A DNA stretch of 64,000 nucleotides, taken from contig CAVZZV010000005.1 of the NCBI GenBank assembly GCA_963779845.1, positions 930,001-994,000 of the forward strand. The letters run 5' to 3'. How positions within the stretch are numbered: the stretch's first letter is position 1; every line of letters starts with the position of its first letter. Below the pieces are notes generated by a model. That model saw nothing but the letters and a program-made list of their open reading frames with translations, searched no databases and was not told the DNA's origin. The stretch comes from CAVZZV01 sp963779845. Its GTDB lineage: Bacteria > Bacteroidota > Bacteroidia > Bacteroidales > GCA-2748055. Position numbers and translations under genes: made by a program. Positions 1 to 8,785 of the stretch are shown here, piece by piece.

Positions 1-1458
1 AAATTTGTAATAATTTTCAATTACCCATGGGATATCTTTATAATAATGCTCATCAAATATTTTAACGGTGGAAGGATCGATAAATTCAGCAATCCTTTCC
101 CTTTTCATATCCGCATCTCCTTGTTGCCCGATAACACTGTTTGCAATTATTTTCAGCTCTGGGTATTTCGACTTTATAGCCTTATAAAATGCATCATAAT
201 ACCGATAATATGTTGGGCCGGCATCTTCATTCCCAACTTCTATATATTTTAAAGGAAAGGGTTTAGGATGACCATTCTCCGCCCGCTTGCTACCCCATTT
301 TGAATCTACAGGTCCTATGGCATATTCAATGGCATCCAGGGCATCCTGAATATAATCCTGCACATCAATAAGAGGATGATGATGCTCATCTTTTTCATCA
401 GCTTTAAATACCCAACCTGTGCAAACCATACCTGTTGGAGGCACAAACATTGCATCACAATGAAGGTATTCACAAAGCTCGTAAAACTCATGATAACCTA
501 ATCCATCCGTTCTGTAATTTGGCGACCATTTTGACCATGCTCCCGGCCGTTTTGACAGATCTCCTATGGTTTCTTTCCAATAATACATGGTTTCCACATT
601 CACACCATGAACAATACAACCTCCCGGGAAACGCAAGAAATCGGGGGCATAATCAATCAGGTTTCTCATAATATCCGCCCTAAAAACTGTCCTCCCGTTA
701 TCCCAGGTATCACCTGGGAAAAGGGTAACAACATCAAGAAATACTTTACCTTTCCCAACAGGTTCAAAGCACAACATCCCTTTTTCTGTACATGTATTTG
801 CTTCAATGGAAAAATTAAATTTCTCCCACTCGGTGGTCAATTCAGATACTTCAAATGCATCTGAAATCTTTTCGCCAGTGGAATCGCACAAAAAAACATT
901 TAGGCTTCCATTAAATTCTTCTGCTCTCGAATAAAATGAAAGATTATACCGGTTACCTTGTTTAAAGTACATCCCGAAAAATCCGCTATTTACTACACTT
1001 CCATTGCCCCTGGACGAGTTTCCTTTTGCCAAAATTTTCAAGGAATGTGGATTGAATTTATTCAATGGGTTTGTATCGACTACCTTCAGTTCTATATTCT
1101 TGTTATTCAACGGATATTTACCCCATCCCACCAAAGGATCTATAGAGTATTCTTTTTTCTTTGGATTCCCTGTCGGATCTGGAATGTTCGTATAATAACC
1201 ATCTTTGACTTCCAATCCCCGGGGAGGGTTTGCTTCTTCCAAGGCGCTGTTACGAACCATTTCGGCATAAAGCCCTCCCTCTCCCATCATTCCGATCTCT
1301 TCATAATGCCAGCCATATTCAATAGGAGAAACTTTTCTGGAATTGGACAGATTGATCTTAAGTATATTCTTTTCGCTTTTTTCAGTTTGAGCGAAAATGC
1401 TAAAACAATTTTGAATGAAAATTGCTACAATAATTATTATGAATTTTGATTTTTTCAT
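1..1458 (-). CDS. GH51-type alpha-L-arabinofuranosidase, secreted, C-terminus cut by window edge
   Basis: The frame is open from an ATG at 1458 to the first base, giving 486 visible residues; the gene continues past the left edge. A signal peptide (hydrophobic stretch ending near IFAQ, about residue 24) precedes a typical Bacteroidetes GH51 layout: an N-terminal strand with the PIEYGWHYEEIG motif, an inserted carbohydrate-binding-like beta domain at roughly 100-240, then the TIM barrel with FLRFPGGC and the acid/base motif VGNEDAG (Glu about 411). The nucleophile Glu should lie beyond the edge. Family members remove terminal alpha-L-arabinofuranosyl groups from arabinan, arabinoxylan or arabinogalactan. 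It is the last visible gene of the susCD-containing minus-strand series, so it probably works on oligosaccharides in the periplasm or at the cell surface. Family assignment is firm; linkage preference cannot be read. Confidence 0.88.
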   Translation of the reverse strand, partial: MKKSKFIIIIVAIFIQNCFSIFAQTEKSEKNILKINLSNSRKVSPIEYGWHYEEIGMMGEGGLYAEMVRNSALEEANPPRGLEVKDGYYTNIPDPTGNPKKKEYSIDPLVGWGKYPLNNKNIELKVVDTNPLNKFNPHSLKILAKGNSSRGNGSVVNSGFFGMYFKQGNRYNLSFYSRAEEFNGSLNVFLCDSTGEKISDAFEVSELTTEWEKFNFSIEANTCTEKGMLCFEPVGKGKVFLDVVTLFPGDTWDNGRTVFRADIMRNLIDYAPDFLRFPGGCIVHGVNVETMYYWKETIGDLSKRPGAWSKWSPNYRTDGLGYHEFYELCEYLHCDAMFVPPTGMVCTGWVFKADEKDEHHHPLIDVQDYIQDALDAIEYAIGPVDSKWGSKRAENGHPKPFPLKYIEVGNEDAGPTYYRYYDAFYKAIKSKYPELKIIANSVIGQQGDADMKRERIAEFIDPSTVKIFDEHYYKDIPWVIENYYKF

Positions 1459-1544
1459 TGCTATTATTTTATTGATCTTGGTTTTTCAAAAGTCGATGAA
1501 AAAAAATAAATCTATTGAAGTAAACTATTCATTTCAAAGTGCAA

Positions 1545-1652
1545 TTAAAATAAATAGATTAGTGTTTTTAAAAGAAGCAGAATTATAAAAACAAACATCA
1601 AATAAAATGCAAGCTGAATAAACATCGCTTTCCTTTGTTCCGAAAATTTCAT
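1545..1652 (-). CDS. Possible 35-residue single-span membrane peptide
   Basis: In the 309-base gap between the GH51 gene and the LamG glycosidase gene, an ATG-initiated frame encodes a short charged N-terminus (MKFSEQRK) followed by about 22 hydrophobic residues (the FYLMFVFIILLLL core) and a TAA stop. The profile is that of a one-pass membrane peptide. There is no recognisable family and no strong ribosome-binding site; the upstream bases are A-rich as usual in Bacteroidetes. AT-rich spacer DNA can produce such frames by chance, so I regard this as unproven. I see no other feature in this gap. Confidence 0.25.
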   Translation of the reverse strand: MKFSEQRKAMFIQLAFYLMFVFIILLLLKTLIYLF

Positions 1653-1767
1653 CTATTTATAATTGTTTATTTTTAAAGTTGTCATATACAACCTGGTGGA
1701 TAATCAAGCTTCCTATTGATAATTACTTAGAATGCTGTTTCATGTACCGTTCGTACGACTCCCCCGT

Positions 1768-3843
1768 TTAGTTTATCAATATTAACCGATCCGAATAAAC
1801 TCTACTTTTAGTAATCAGTTTCATGAAATACAACCCGTTTTTCAGAATTCCAAGGTTTATTTCTCCGGTACGCACATCTTGCAAGCAGGTAACCGATTTC
1901 CCGTTTATATCGAAAAATTGAAACTGTCCTTTTTTTTCAAGAACTTCCTCCGAAAACACAATACTTTTAGCCGCAGGATTGGGATAAAAGAGATGAAAAC
2001 CTGATCGATCTTCAATGGTGGGGAAAGCCGTCTCCTGCCCTTTAAAACTATTGGCTATGCCCTTACTCATGATCAACTTTATTTGTTTGGGACTCAGTAC
2101 TTCCCTGGTCCAAAAGAGGTCGTCAAGGCTTCCATACAGAAAGGCTTTATCCTCTGTTTTAAAGGCTCCCAACACAAACGGGCCCACTGATTTTTCAGTA
2201 CCAAAAGCAGCAATCCCATTTAATATTCCGTTAACATAAATGCTTTTAACACCTTTCTCAGCATTGTGAACAACAGCGATATGGTACCAGGACCCTGCCT
2301 TAATAACCCCAAAGCTTTGTGCCCGTATCCCGCTCTCAAAAGAAGCCGGCATGTCGCCATTCAATATTTCCATCATAATCCTTCCCGGAGGGTTGCCGAT
2401 ACTCGGATCTTTTTGGTGCAATATTGTCATCCCTGCATTGGCTATACTGGTCGATTGATCCATTTTTACCCATGCCCCGAGTGTGCTGCTCTCTGATCCC
2501 ACATTTATAAGGGCATCCTGCGTAGTCACATAAGCAGTATTATTGAAACTCAATGCTTTCCCAAATTTACCCTCGGTGTAAGTTTCGGTTCCTCGGGTTA
2601 AGTTCAATACCACATTTTCTGGCGAAGCATCGGTCAGATTATTATCAAAAGCAAACTCCATAAAAAATTTTGACGAATCAGGGGGTAAGCAAGGATCATC
2701 CTCGTTTACAAAAAGCTCCTGGATTTTATAAAAATCATCTATAAAAGTATAATTGAATTGCTTCTCTCCAGTTTCAGAATCATCTTCAATGGTAACTGCC
2801 GCAATTAAATTATTAAGCATCCATGGCAATTTATTTCCATCAAAAGAGGTACCCCAGCTAATCTGGTATGAATAAGTGGCAAGATGGAAAGATTTGTACC
2901 GGGACAAAATTTCATACACTTCCAACAGATAATGTTTCCTTTCCTCGAACCATGAAGACATACTCAAAAAGTCATCCCATTCTTCTTTTGGACGACGATC
3001 GTTTAATGCATAGGAAATGAATTGATATACCAACATATCAGTGGAATATCCATACTTCAAGGCAAATTCTGCCGGGATGTAATTTTGCATATTTTCCTTC
3101 CACCAAAAAATTAATGAAAATTCAGTAAGCAGAATTTTCTGGTCATCTCTGATTTTATCATTCGCATAACTGTACATGGAAATAATATCGCTATTGTATT
3201 TATGATGAACATGTAAATCGATACCTTCAATCCATGACTTTTCTTTTACAAATTCAAGCATTTTAAGTACCCCCTCGGTATCGCGATAGATATCATATAA
3301 CCTGTTGAAAGCCCCAAAATAAACCGGTATATCCTCTTTACCGGTTCTGTATTCGTGTACCCTGTTACACATATATTGGTAGAATGGAGCTAATTTTGAA
3401 TTTCTTTCGTAATCATTCATTGATTCGATAAAGGGTTCATTGCCAACTACTATAATGTCGATTTTTCCCCAAATACGATTCAAAAATTGCAGGAGAAACT
3501 CATTATAAACTGCCATTTCGGAACTTGTTGTATCAGGATATGGTTTATTATGAAAATTCCATTTAATGCTGAGAATTGTTTGGTAGCCGGCATCTTTCAA
3601 GTTTAAAAAATCTTCGAGCCCATCATTCATGTCGCTTAGTTTATCCTGGTTTTCATAATATGCAAAAAAGTCAAAAAATCCCCGGGCCCAGGTGGTTTTA
3701 GTCCGTCCCAGTTTTACCAGATCTTTTGCCTGAAAAAGCGATTCATTAAAATTTACCCCCATCTCCTGAGCTTCCATCAACAAAAAAGTGAATAATAAGT
3801 AAATCGCTAAGATCCCTGTTATAGTGAAATTTTTTAAACGCAT
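1768..3843 (-). CDS. Secreted clan GH-A-like glycosidase with LamG domain and T9SS sorting tail
   Basis: The 691-residue protein has three visible parts after a signal peptide (residues 1-26). Residues about 30-330 look like a TIM-barrel glycosidase: GNEPF (Glu136, acid/base-like) and LLTEFS (Glu241, nucleophile-like) are spaced as in clan GH-A enzymes, with GIDLHVHHKY between them. Residues about 400-610 read as a concanavalin/LamG jelly-roll (LGAWVKMDQ, WYHIAVVHN, GSLDDLFWTREVLSP). The last 80 residues carry the FYPNPA start and GLYFMKL..DRLILIN end of a type A T9SS C-terminal domain, predicting export through the outer membrane and attachment or release outside. It lies 245 bases downstream of susD. 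I cannot name a GH family; it could be an endo-acting enzyme that starts depolymerisation outside the cell. Confidence 0.75.
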   Translation of the reverse strand: MRLKNFTITGILAIYLLFTFLLMEAQEMGVNFNESLFQAKDLVKLGRTKTTWARGFFDFFAYYENQDKLSDMNDGLEDFLNLKDAGYQTILSIKWNFHNKPYPDTTSSEMAVYNEFLLQFLNRIWGKIDIIVVGNEPFIESMNDYERNSKLAPFYQYMCNRVHEYRTGKEDIPVYFGAFNRLYDIYRDTEGVLKMLEFVKEKSWIEGIDLHVHHKYNSDIISMYSYANDKIRDDQKILLTEFSLIFWWKENMQNYIPAEFALKYGYSTDMLVYQFISYALNDRRPKEEWDDFLSMSSWFEERKHYLLEVYEILSRYKSFHLATYSYQISWGTSFDGNKLPWMLNNLIAAVTIEDDSETGEKQFNYTFIDDFYKIQELFVNEDDPCLPPDSSKFFMEFAFDNNLTDASPENVVLNLTRGTETYTEGKFGKALSFNNTAYVTTQDALINVGSESSTLGAWVKMDQSTSIANAGMTILHQKDPSIGNPPGRIMMEILNGDMPASFESGIRAQSFGVIKAGSWYHIAVVHNAEKGVKSIYVNGILNGIAAFGTEKSVGPFVLGAFKTEDKAFLYGSLDDLFWTREVLSPKQIKLIMSKGIANSFKGQETAFPTIEDRSGFHLFYPNPAAKSIVFSEEVLEKKGQFQFFDINGKSVTCLQDVRTGEINLGILKNGLYFMKLITKSRVYSDRLILIN

Positions 3844-4015
3844 AAGACTTGATTTATTATTGCTTTCAGCTTTGCTTCATTTTTCCTGTTTATATTAAAA
3901 ATTTATTTCGCCCTTCTACTGGCAGTCTCTTTAAACCTGTTTTCCAGGACAATATTTGGGTCGAAAAAACAACATATCATGGACAACTATCCCGTCAGGT
4001 CAAAATGGAATCAAA

Positions 4016-4048
4016 AGGGCTGCTAAGTATTTCAAACAAAGCAGCCCT
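4016..4048 (-). terminator. Hairpin terminator after susD
   Basis: A perfect 9-bp inverted repeat (AGGGCTGCT / AGCAGCCCT, 15-base loop) begins about 40 bases after the susD stop on the minus strand and is followed by TTTTGATT. It fits an intrinsic terminator or a processing/attenuation hairpin ending the susCD transcript, so the two downstream glycosidase genes may be expressed at a lower level or from their own promoter. The U-tract is short and interrupted. Confidence 0.6.
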
Positions 4049-4088
4049 AACTAACTATCGACCTAAACTTTTAATGAACTTACCGTAA

Positions 4089-5558
4089 TTAATAACCTGG
4101 ATTTTGTTCCATTAGTTCATTGGCATCCATTTCGCCCTGCGGAATGGGATAAAGCATATGAAAATCCTGAGCAACCGTAACACCTCTATCATGGGCTTGT
4201 GAGATAAATTTATTATGTCGAATCAAATCAGATCGGCGCAATCCTTCGTAATAAAACTCACGTCCACGATCTTCTAAAATATAATCTCTTAAGGTCTCTT
4301 TGGTAAAGTCTCCTGCACTTAAATCTTCCAAACCGGCCCTGGTTCTAACCATGTTAATAAGATTAATATTTTCAGTATTTGGCCCGTTTATTTCGTTTAA
4401 TGCTTCCGCCCGCATCAATAAAATATCGGCATAGCGCATCAAAGGAAAATCATTACCATGATCAGCGGCAGTTGCAGCATTGTCAAAATACTTCAATGTT
4501 CTTAGGTTATTTGGAATAAGAGTCAAACTTTGTGTTTTTCCATTTTTATCAACATATGAATCAAAAATTAGTTCGTAACGTTTGTCGTTTACCGTATCGA
4601 AGGTAGCAATAAATCCATCGTAAAAACGAAAATTGGAAGCCCAATTGGCAATTCCACCAGCTAAAAATTCAGGAATCTTTTCAGTATACGAAAAGTTAGG
4701 AGGTAAAGTACATGCCGAAATTTTATTACCGAAGCCAACATTCGTATTAGGAGAAACTGCAATCATTTCCTTATTTTCCGGATTTTTATCATGTTCATTT
4801 TCCACTTTAAACAAATCGCGATAAGATGGAAACAATTCATAGTAATTTAAATCCATAACCCGTTTTGCTGTTGCTGCAGCATTCGACCAATCCTTCGTTA
4901 ACATGTAAAAACGAGTTAGATACGCTAAGGCTGCCCCTTTGGTTGCCTTTCCAACATGTAATTCAGTGCCGGGAGCAGGAAGGTCACTCACAATGGCATT
5001 TAATTCATCAATAATAAATGTTTTCATAGCTGCATCACTTGCACGGGGCATGGCAGGAGGATCCAGGGATGAAATTCTTAAGGGAACAGGACCATAAGCA
5101 TCATACAAATACACATAAGCCACGACGCGCAAATAGCGTGCCTCAGCCAGAAGTTTTGCTTTTATGCTTTCATTAGCAATATTATCAATGTTATCAATAA
5201 TAATGTTAGTATTGCGAACAACACGATATTTCGGAATCCATAATGTCCCTGTTGCCACACAACTACTAGCTGTCCATTGAAAATGTGAATTTGTAACAAA
5301 GTCAATATTCATTCCACCTCCAGACTGGAAAAGGATATCACAAGGATATTCATAATTTGCACAAATGTCTCCATGATATCCATAGGCAAATTTGTAATCT
5401 ATATACGAAGCATTTAATAGTGCTTCAACCCCTGCCTGGTTGGCAAGAAAGGTTTCAGGTGACAACTCGCTTGGAGGCGTTTCCTTTAAATAATCTTCGC
5501 ACGACACTAGTACCAATGCGGCAATTAAAACTGATAATATACATTTAAATTTATTCAT
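4089..5558 (-). CDS. susD: SusD/RagB-family outer-membrane glycan-binding lipoprotein
   Basis: At 489 residues it has the family's usual size. It starts with a lipoprotein signal peptide (LVSC, lipidation Cys20) and the N-terminal SusD signature CEDYLKETPPSELSPETF. TPR-like helices follow, including YLRVVAYVYLYDAYGPVPL, and then the C-terminal RagB/SusD region (FPLMRYADILLMRAEALNEI, DRGREFYYEGLRRSDLIR), ending with the customary NPGY. SusD proteins sit on the cell surface and close like a lid over the partner SusC channel, capturing oligosaccharides. The gene follows susC by 24 bases and is certainly co-transcribed. Ligand specificity cannot be predicted from sequence alone. Confidence 0.96.
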   Translation of the reverse strand: MNKFKCILSVLIAALVLVSCEDYLKETPPSELSPETFLANQAGVEALLNASYIDYKFAYGYHGDICANYEYPCDILFQSGGGMNIDFVTNSHFQWTASSCVATGTLWIPKYRVVRNTNIIIDNIDNIANESIKAKLLAEARYLRVVAYVYLYDAYGPVPLRISSLDPPAMPRASDAAMKTFIIDELNAIVSDLPAPGTELHVGKATKGAALAYLTRFYMLTKDWSNAAATAKRVMDLNYYELFPSYRDLFKVENEHDKNPENKEMIAVSPNTNVGFGNKISACTLPPNFSYTEKIPEFLAGGIANWASNFRFYDGFIATFDTVNDKRYELIFDSYVDKNGKTQSLTLIPNNLRTLKYFDNAATAADHGNDFPLMRYADILLMRAEALNEINGPNTENINLINMVRTRAGLEDLSAGDFTKETLRDYILEDRGREFYYEGLRRSDLIRHNKFISQAHDRGVTVAQDFHMLYPIPQGEMDANELMEQNPGY

Positions 5559-5582
5559 TTCATTTATTTATTAGTTCGTTAA

Positions 5583-8500
5583 TTAAAAACCTATATTAAC
5601 ACCTAAACTAAAAGTTCTGGCCATAGGATAGGGATCATAATCCATCCGTGCAGCGCTGGCGCTTGTTCCAAGCACATTTGCTCCCGGATCCATTCCGGAA
5701 TAATCACTTATGGTTATTAAATTTGTACCTGAAACATACACACTTAAAGCATCAAACACTCTCCCCCTGGTGCGAATGTTATAGCTTAAGGTTACATTCT
5801 GAAGTTTGATGTATGAGGCGTCTTCAACAGTTCTGGAATTTACACTGTTTGATCCTTGCGAGCCGGGATTAATAAATGAGGCGTATTCATTTGTGGGATT
5901 ATCCGGGGTCCATCGATTTACATATGCATCGGCCAGTTTATTTCTCCTGAAGTTAATAGGATAATATGACTGAACCCGGGTATTGTTTAATAAATCAACA
6001 CCATAAACTCCCTGAATACTGAAGCTAAGGCTCACGTTTTTGTAGGAAATATCGTTGGTCATACCCCAGGTAAAATCCGGGATTGGAGAACCTATAATTA
6101 CTTTATCGTCAGCATTAATTATACCATCGGCAGCATCAGCCACACCATCTCCATCTGTGTCAACGGTTAGCTGGTCCTTGTATTTCCAGTCACCGGGTTT
6201 TGGATTCTGACTGGATGTTGAAAAATCGTCACCTACCTGCCAAACACCCAATATTTCGTGACCATAATAACTATTCATTACCTCTCCCGGACGGATTATC
6301 GAAACACCTTGGGTAAACTGCACCCCTCCCGTAATAATTTCGTCGATTATACCCAAATCCAATACTTCATTTTTTATGAATGAGAAGTTAAGATTGGTAG
6401 CCCATTTAAAATCTCCAACAAAATTTCTTGAAGTTACTGAGAACTCCCAGCCTTTATTTTCAACAGAACCTACATTTTCCAAACGCTGAGTAAAACCTGA
6501 TTGTAAAGGCACAGGAATGTTTAACAATAAGTCAGTTGTTTTACGGCTAAACCAATCAATTGATCCTGAAATTCTTCCTGCCAAAAGGGCATAATCGATT
6601 CCTAAGTTTGTCTGAGTTGTAGTTTCCCATTTCAGATCTGGATTGGCCATACGTGAAGGATCCATGGTAACATATTGTGTGTCTTCCCATATCATTGTCC
6701 CACCTGTGCTAAAAGTTGTTAATGAGTTAAAATTTCCAATTCCCTGGTTTCCGGTTCTTCCCCAGCTAGCCCTTAGTTTAAGGCTACTAAAGACATTTAA
6801 ATCCTGGATGAACTGTTCGTTACTTAGTTTCCATGCCAAGGCAGCAGAAGGGAAGTAACCGAACTTGTTATTTTCACCAAATTTAGATGACCCATCCGCT
6901 CTAAAGGTTGCAGTCAGTAAAATTCTGTCCTGAAAATTATAATTTGCCCTCCCGAGATAGGAAAGTAAGGTGGACGGAATTTTGCTGGTATTGATATCAA
7001 ATGTTTCCTGGCTACCCGATTGCAAACTATTTGTGCCAGTGGAGAGCGAAACAAAGTTACTGGCACTGGCATTGAAACGCTCAATAAAGAATTTTTGGGT
7101 TGAAACACCTGCCATCAGGTTTATGGCATGATCAGAGTTAAAGGTTTTACTATAATTAGCCGTTAAATCGGCCACATAGTTGTAAATAAAACCAGCGATT
7201 ACTGTACCTACCCCGTTAAAATCTTGTCCCTGTTTTGTCCTGTCGTCAATAAAAACATCCTTTTTTGAAGCGGATACATCCCCTCCAACATTTACTTTAA
7301 GAGACAATTCGGGCAAGACAAAATATTCTCCATAAACGGTCCCAAACGTTCTGAATGTTTTTTGTTTTGAATCTTTTCCTCGTGCAATGGCTACCGGATT
7401 ATCTTTTGATATGAAAGGAGATTGAACATATTTTCCCTCTTCATCGGTAACCGGCAAGGTTGGATCATAGTCCAATGCGGAACTAATTACTCCTGAAGCT
7501 TCATTGGGGACAGTACCTGTTAACACCAAATCATCATTTACAAAACTGGCATTCATATTTATCCCAAATTTGAATTTTTCATTTAATTGATTTTGAAAAT
7601 TAAGTCGGGCTGTATAGCGCTCCAATCCTGAACTAATTACAATGCCTTGCTGATTGAAATACCCAAAAGAAGCATAATAGTTTGAATTTCCATTACCACC
7701 AGACAACGACAAGTTATGACTTTGAACAGGAGCTGAACGCATTACCTCATCCTGCCAGTCGGTCCCTCCATCAATTATTCCTGTTACACGTTCTCCTTCG
7801 GTGGAATTTACGGCACCATCGTCTAATAATTGGTTTAGTGCAGTCATATATTCCTGGGCTGTCATAACATCCATGGTTTTTACAACACTTTGCATACCAT
7901 AATAACCATCGTAATTTATCTTCATTTCTCCCGGCGTCCCTTTTTTGGTTGTAATCATAATTACTCCGTTTGCTCCCCGCGATCCGTAAATAGCAGTTGC
8001 CGAGGCATCTTTTAAGACTTCAATAGAGGCGATGTCATTCGGGTTTAAAGTATTTAAAGGATTTCTTCTGTTTAGGTTATTACCAAACTGTGCACCTGAT
8101 CCTGTAATAGGGGAAGAGTTATCTATCGGCAGACCATCAATTACATATAAGGGCTCATTATCGGCAGTAATTGAACTCACCCCTCTAATTTGAATATTTA
8201 CCCCACCGCCTGGCTCCGAACTATTTTGAAAAACCTGAACACCAGAGGCACGACCAGCCAGCATCTGATTTATGTTAGCATTCACTCCTTCAGTTAAATC
8301 ATCTTTACCAAGAGAAACTACCGAACCGGTAAGATCGCTCTTTTTAACTGTTCCATATCCAATGGCCACAACCTCATCCAAACCAACAAAGTCAGTCTTT
8401 AAGACAACATCAATATTTGTTTTTCCTTCAATGGGTACCTTTTGTGATACATATCCAATAAAGCTAAATATTAATGTACCATCTGAAGGAGCAGAAATTG

Positions 8501-8678
8501 AATATCTGCCGTCTAAGTCTGTCACAGTCCCCTTTGCTAATTCTTGAATAATAATTGTAACACCAGGGAGCGGTTCTCCGTCATCATTGTGGACCACTCC
8601 TGTTATGGTATTATTTTGCGCAAATAGCGCCAAAGGAGAGAGGAACAATACCAGTAATAGAAAGTTTAGTTTCTTCAT
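5583..8678 (-). CDS. susC: SusC/RagA-family TonB-linked outer-membrane transporter
   Basis: The 1031-residue protein has a signal peptide ending at LALFAQ (residue 21) and a carboxypeptidase-D-like regulatory domain at about 22-105 (TITGVVHNDDGEPLPGV, GRYSISAP). The plug domain at about 115-245 contains the SusC signature (IRGVSSITADNEPLYVIDG, IEVLKDASATAIYGSRGANGVI). A long 22-strand barrel ends in an aromatic residue (LGVNIGF). It imports oligosaccharides bound by SusD using TonB/ExbB energy. It lacks the extra N-terminal STN domain used for anti-sigma signalling, which agrees with control by the neighbouring hybrid two-component regulator. It is the first gene of the susCD unit; a direct repeat and a TAATATTG element (8714-8721) lie upstream. 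Confidence 0.97.
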   Translation of the reverse strand: MKKLNFLLLVLFLSPLALFAQNNTITGVVHNDDGEPLPGVTIIIQELAKGTVTDLDGRYSISAPSDGTLIFSFIGYVSQKVPIEGKTNIDVVLKTDFVGLDEVVAIGYGTVKKSDLTGSVVSLGKDDLTEGVNANINQMLAGRASGVQVFQNSSEPGGGVNIQIRGVSSITADNEPLYVIDGLPIDNSSPITGSGAQFGNNLNRRNPLNTLNPNDIASIEVLKDASATAIYGSRGANGVIMITTKKGTPGEMKINYDGYYGMQSVVKTMDVMTAQEYMTALNQLLDDGAVNSTEGERVTGIIDGGTDWQDEVMRSAPVQSHNLSLSGGNGNSNYYASFGYFNQQGIVISSGLERYTARLNFQNQLNEKFKFGINMNASFVNDDLVLTGTVPNEASGVISSALDYDPTLPVTDEEGKYVQSPFISKDNPVAIARGKDSKQKTFRTFGTVYGEYFVLPELSLKVNVGGDVSASKKDVFIDDRTKQGQDFNGVGTVIAGFIYNYVADLTANYSKTFNSDHAINLMAGVSTQKFFIERFNASASNFVSLSTGTNSLQSGSQETFDINTSKIPSTLLSYLGRANYNFQDRILLTATFRADGSSKFGENNKFGYFPSAALAWKLSNEQFIQDLNVFSSLKLRASWGRTGNQGIGNFNSLTTFSTGGTMIWEDTQYVTMDPSRMANPDLKWETTTQTNLGIDYALLAGRISGSIDWFSRKTTDLLLNIPVPLQSGFTQRLENVGSVENKGWEFSVTSRNFVGDFKWATNLNFSFIKNEVLDLGIIDEIITGGVQFTQGVSIIRPGEVMNSYYGHEILGVWQVGDDFSTSSQNPKPGDWKYKDQLTVDTDGDGVADAADGIINADDKVIIGSPIPDFTWGMTNDISYKNVSLSFSIQGVYGVDLLNNTRVQSYYPINFRRNKLADAYVNRWTPDNPTNEYASFINPGSQGSNSVNSRTVEDASYIKLQNVTLSYNIRTRGRVFDALSVYVSGTNLITISDYSGMDPGANVLGTSASAARMDYDPYPMARTFSLGVNIGF

Positions 8679-8740
8679 TCTTTTTGATTTAATAGTTTAG
8701 TAATAAAATTTGTCAATATTAATTTTTCCCTGTTGCTTTA

Positions 8741-8780
8741 AACTGGAATCTGAATGATAATAACTGGAATTTAAATGATA
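8741..8780. promoter_or_regulatory. Direct repeat upstream of susC, candidate HTCS operator
   Basis: Two copies of a 19-bp element, AACTGGAATCTGAATGATA (8741-8759) and AACTGGAATTTAAATGATA (8762-8780), match at 17 of 19 positions and start 21 bp apart, two helical turns. They lie 62-102 bp upstream of the susC start, between the GH43 stop and susC. A TAATATTG element at 8714-8721 (minus strand), one base off the Bacteroidetes TAnnTTTG consensus, lies just downstream of the repeats. AraC-type DNA-binding domains, as in the hybrid regulator encoded at 13542-17609, usually bind direct repeats with about this period. The assignment is inference. Confidence 0.6.
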
Positions 8781-8785
8781 AATAT

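Noticed and set aside
46..1449. Several plus-strand frames at the left edge
   Set aside because: They are shadows of the long minus-strand GH51 frame, which has a signal peptide and catalytic motifs.
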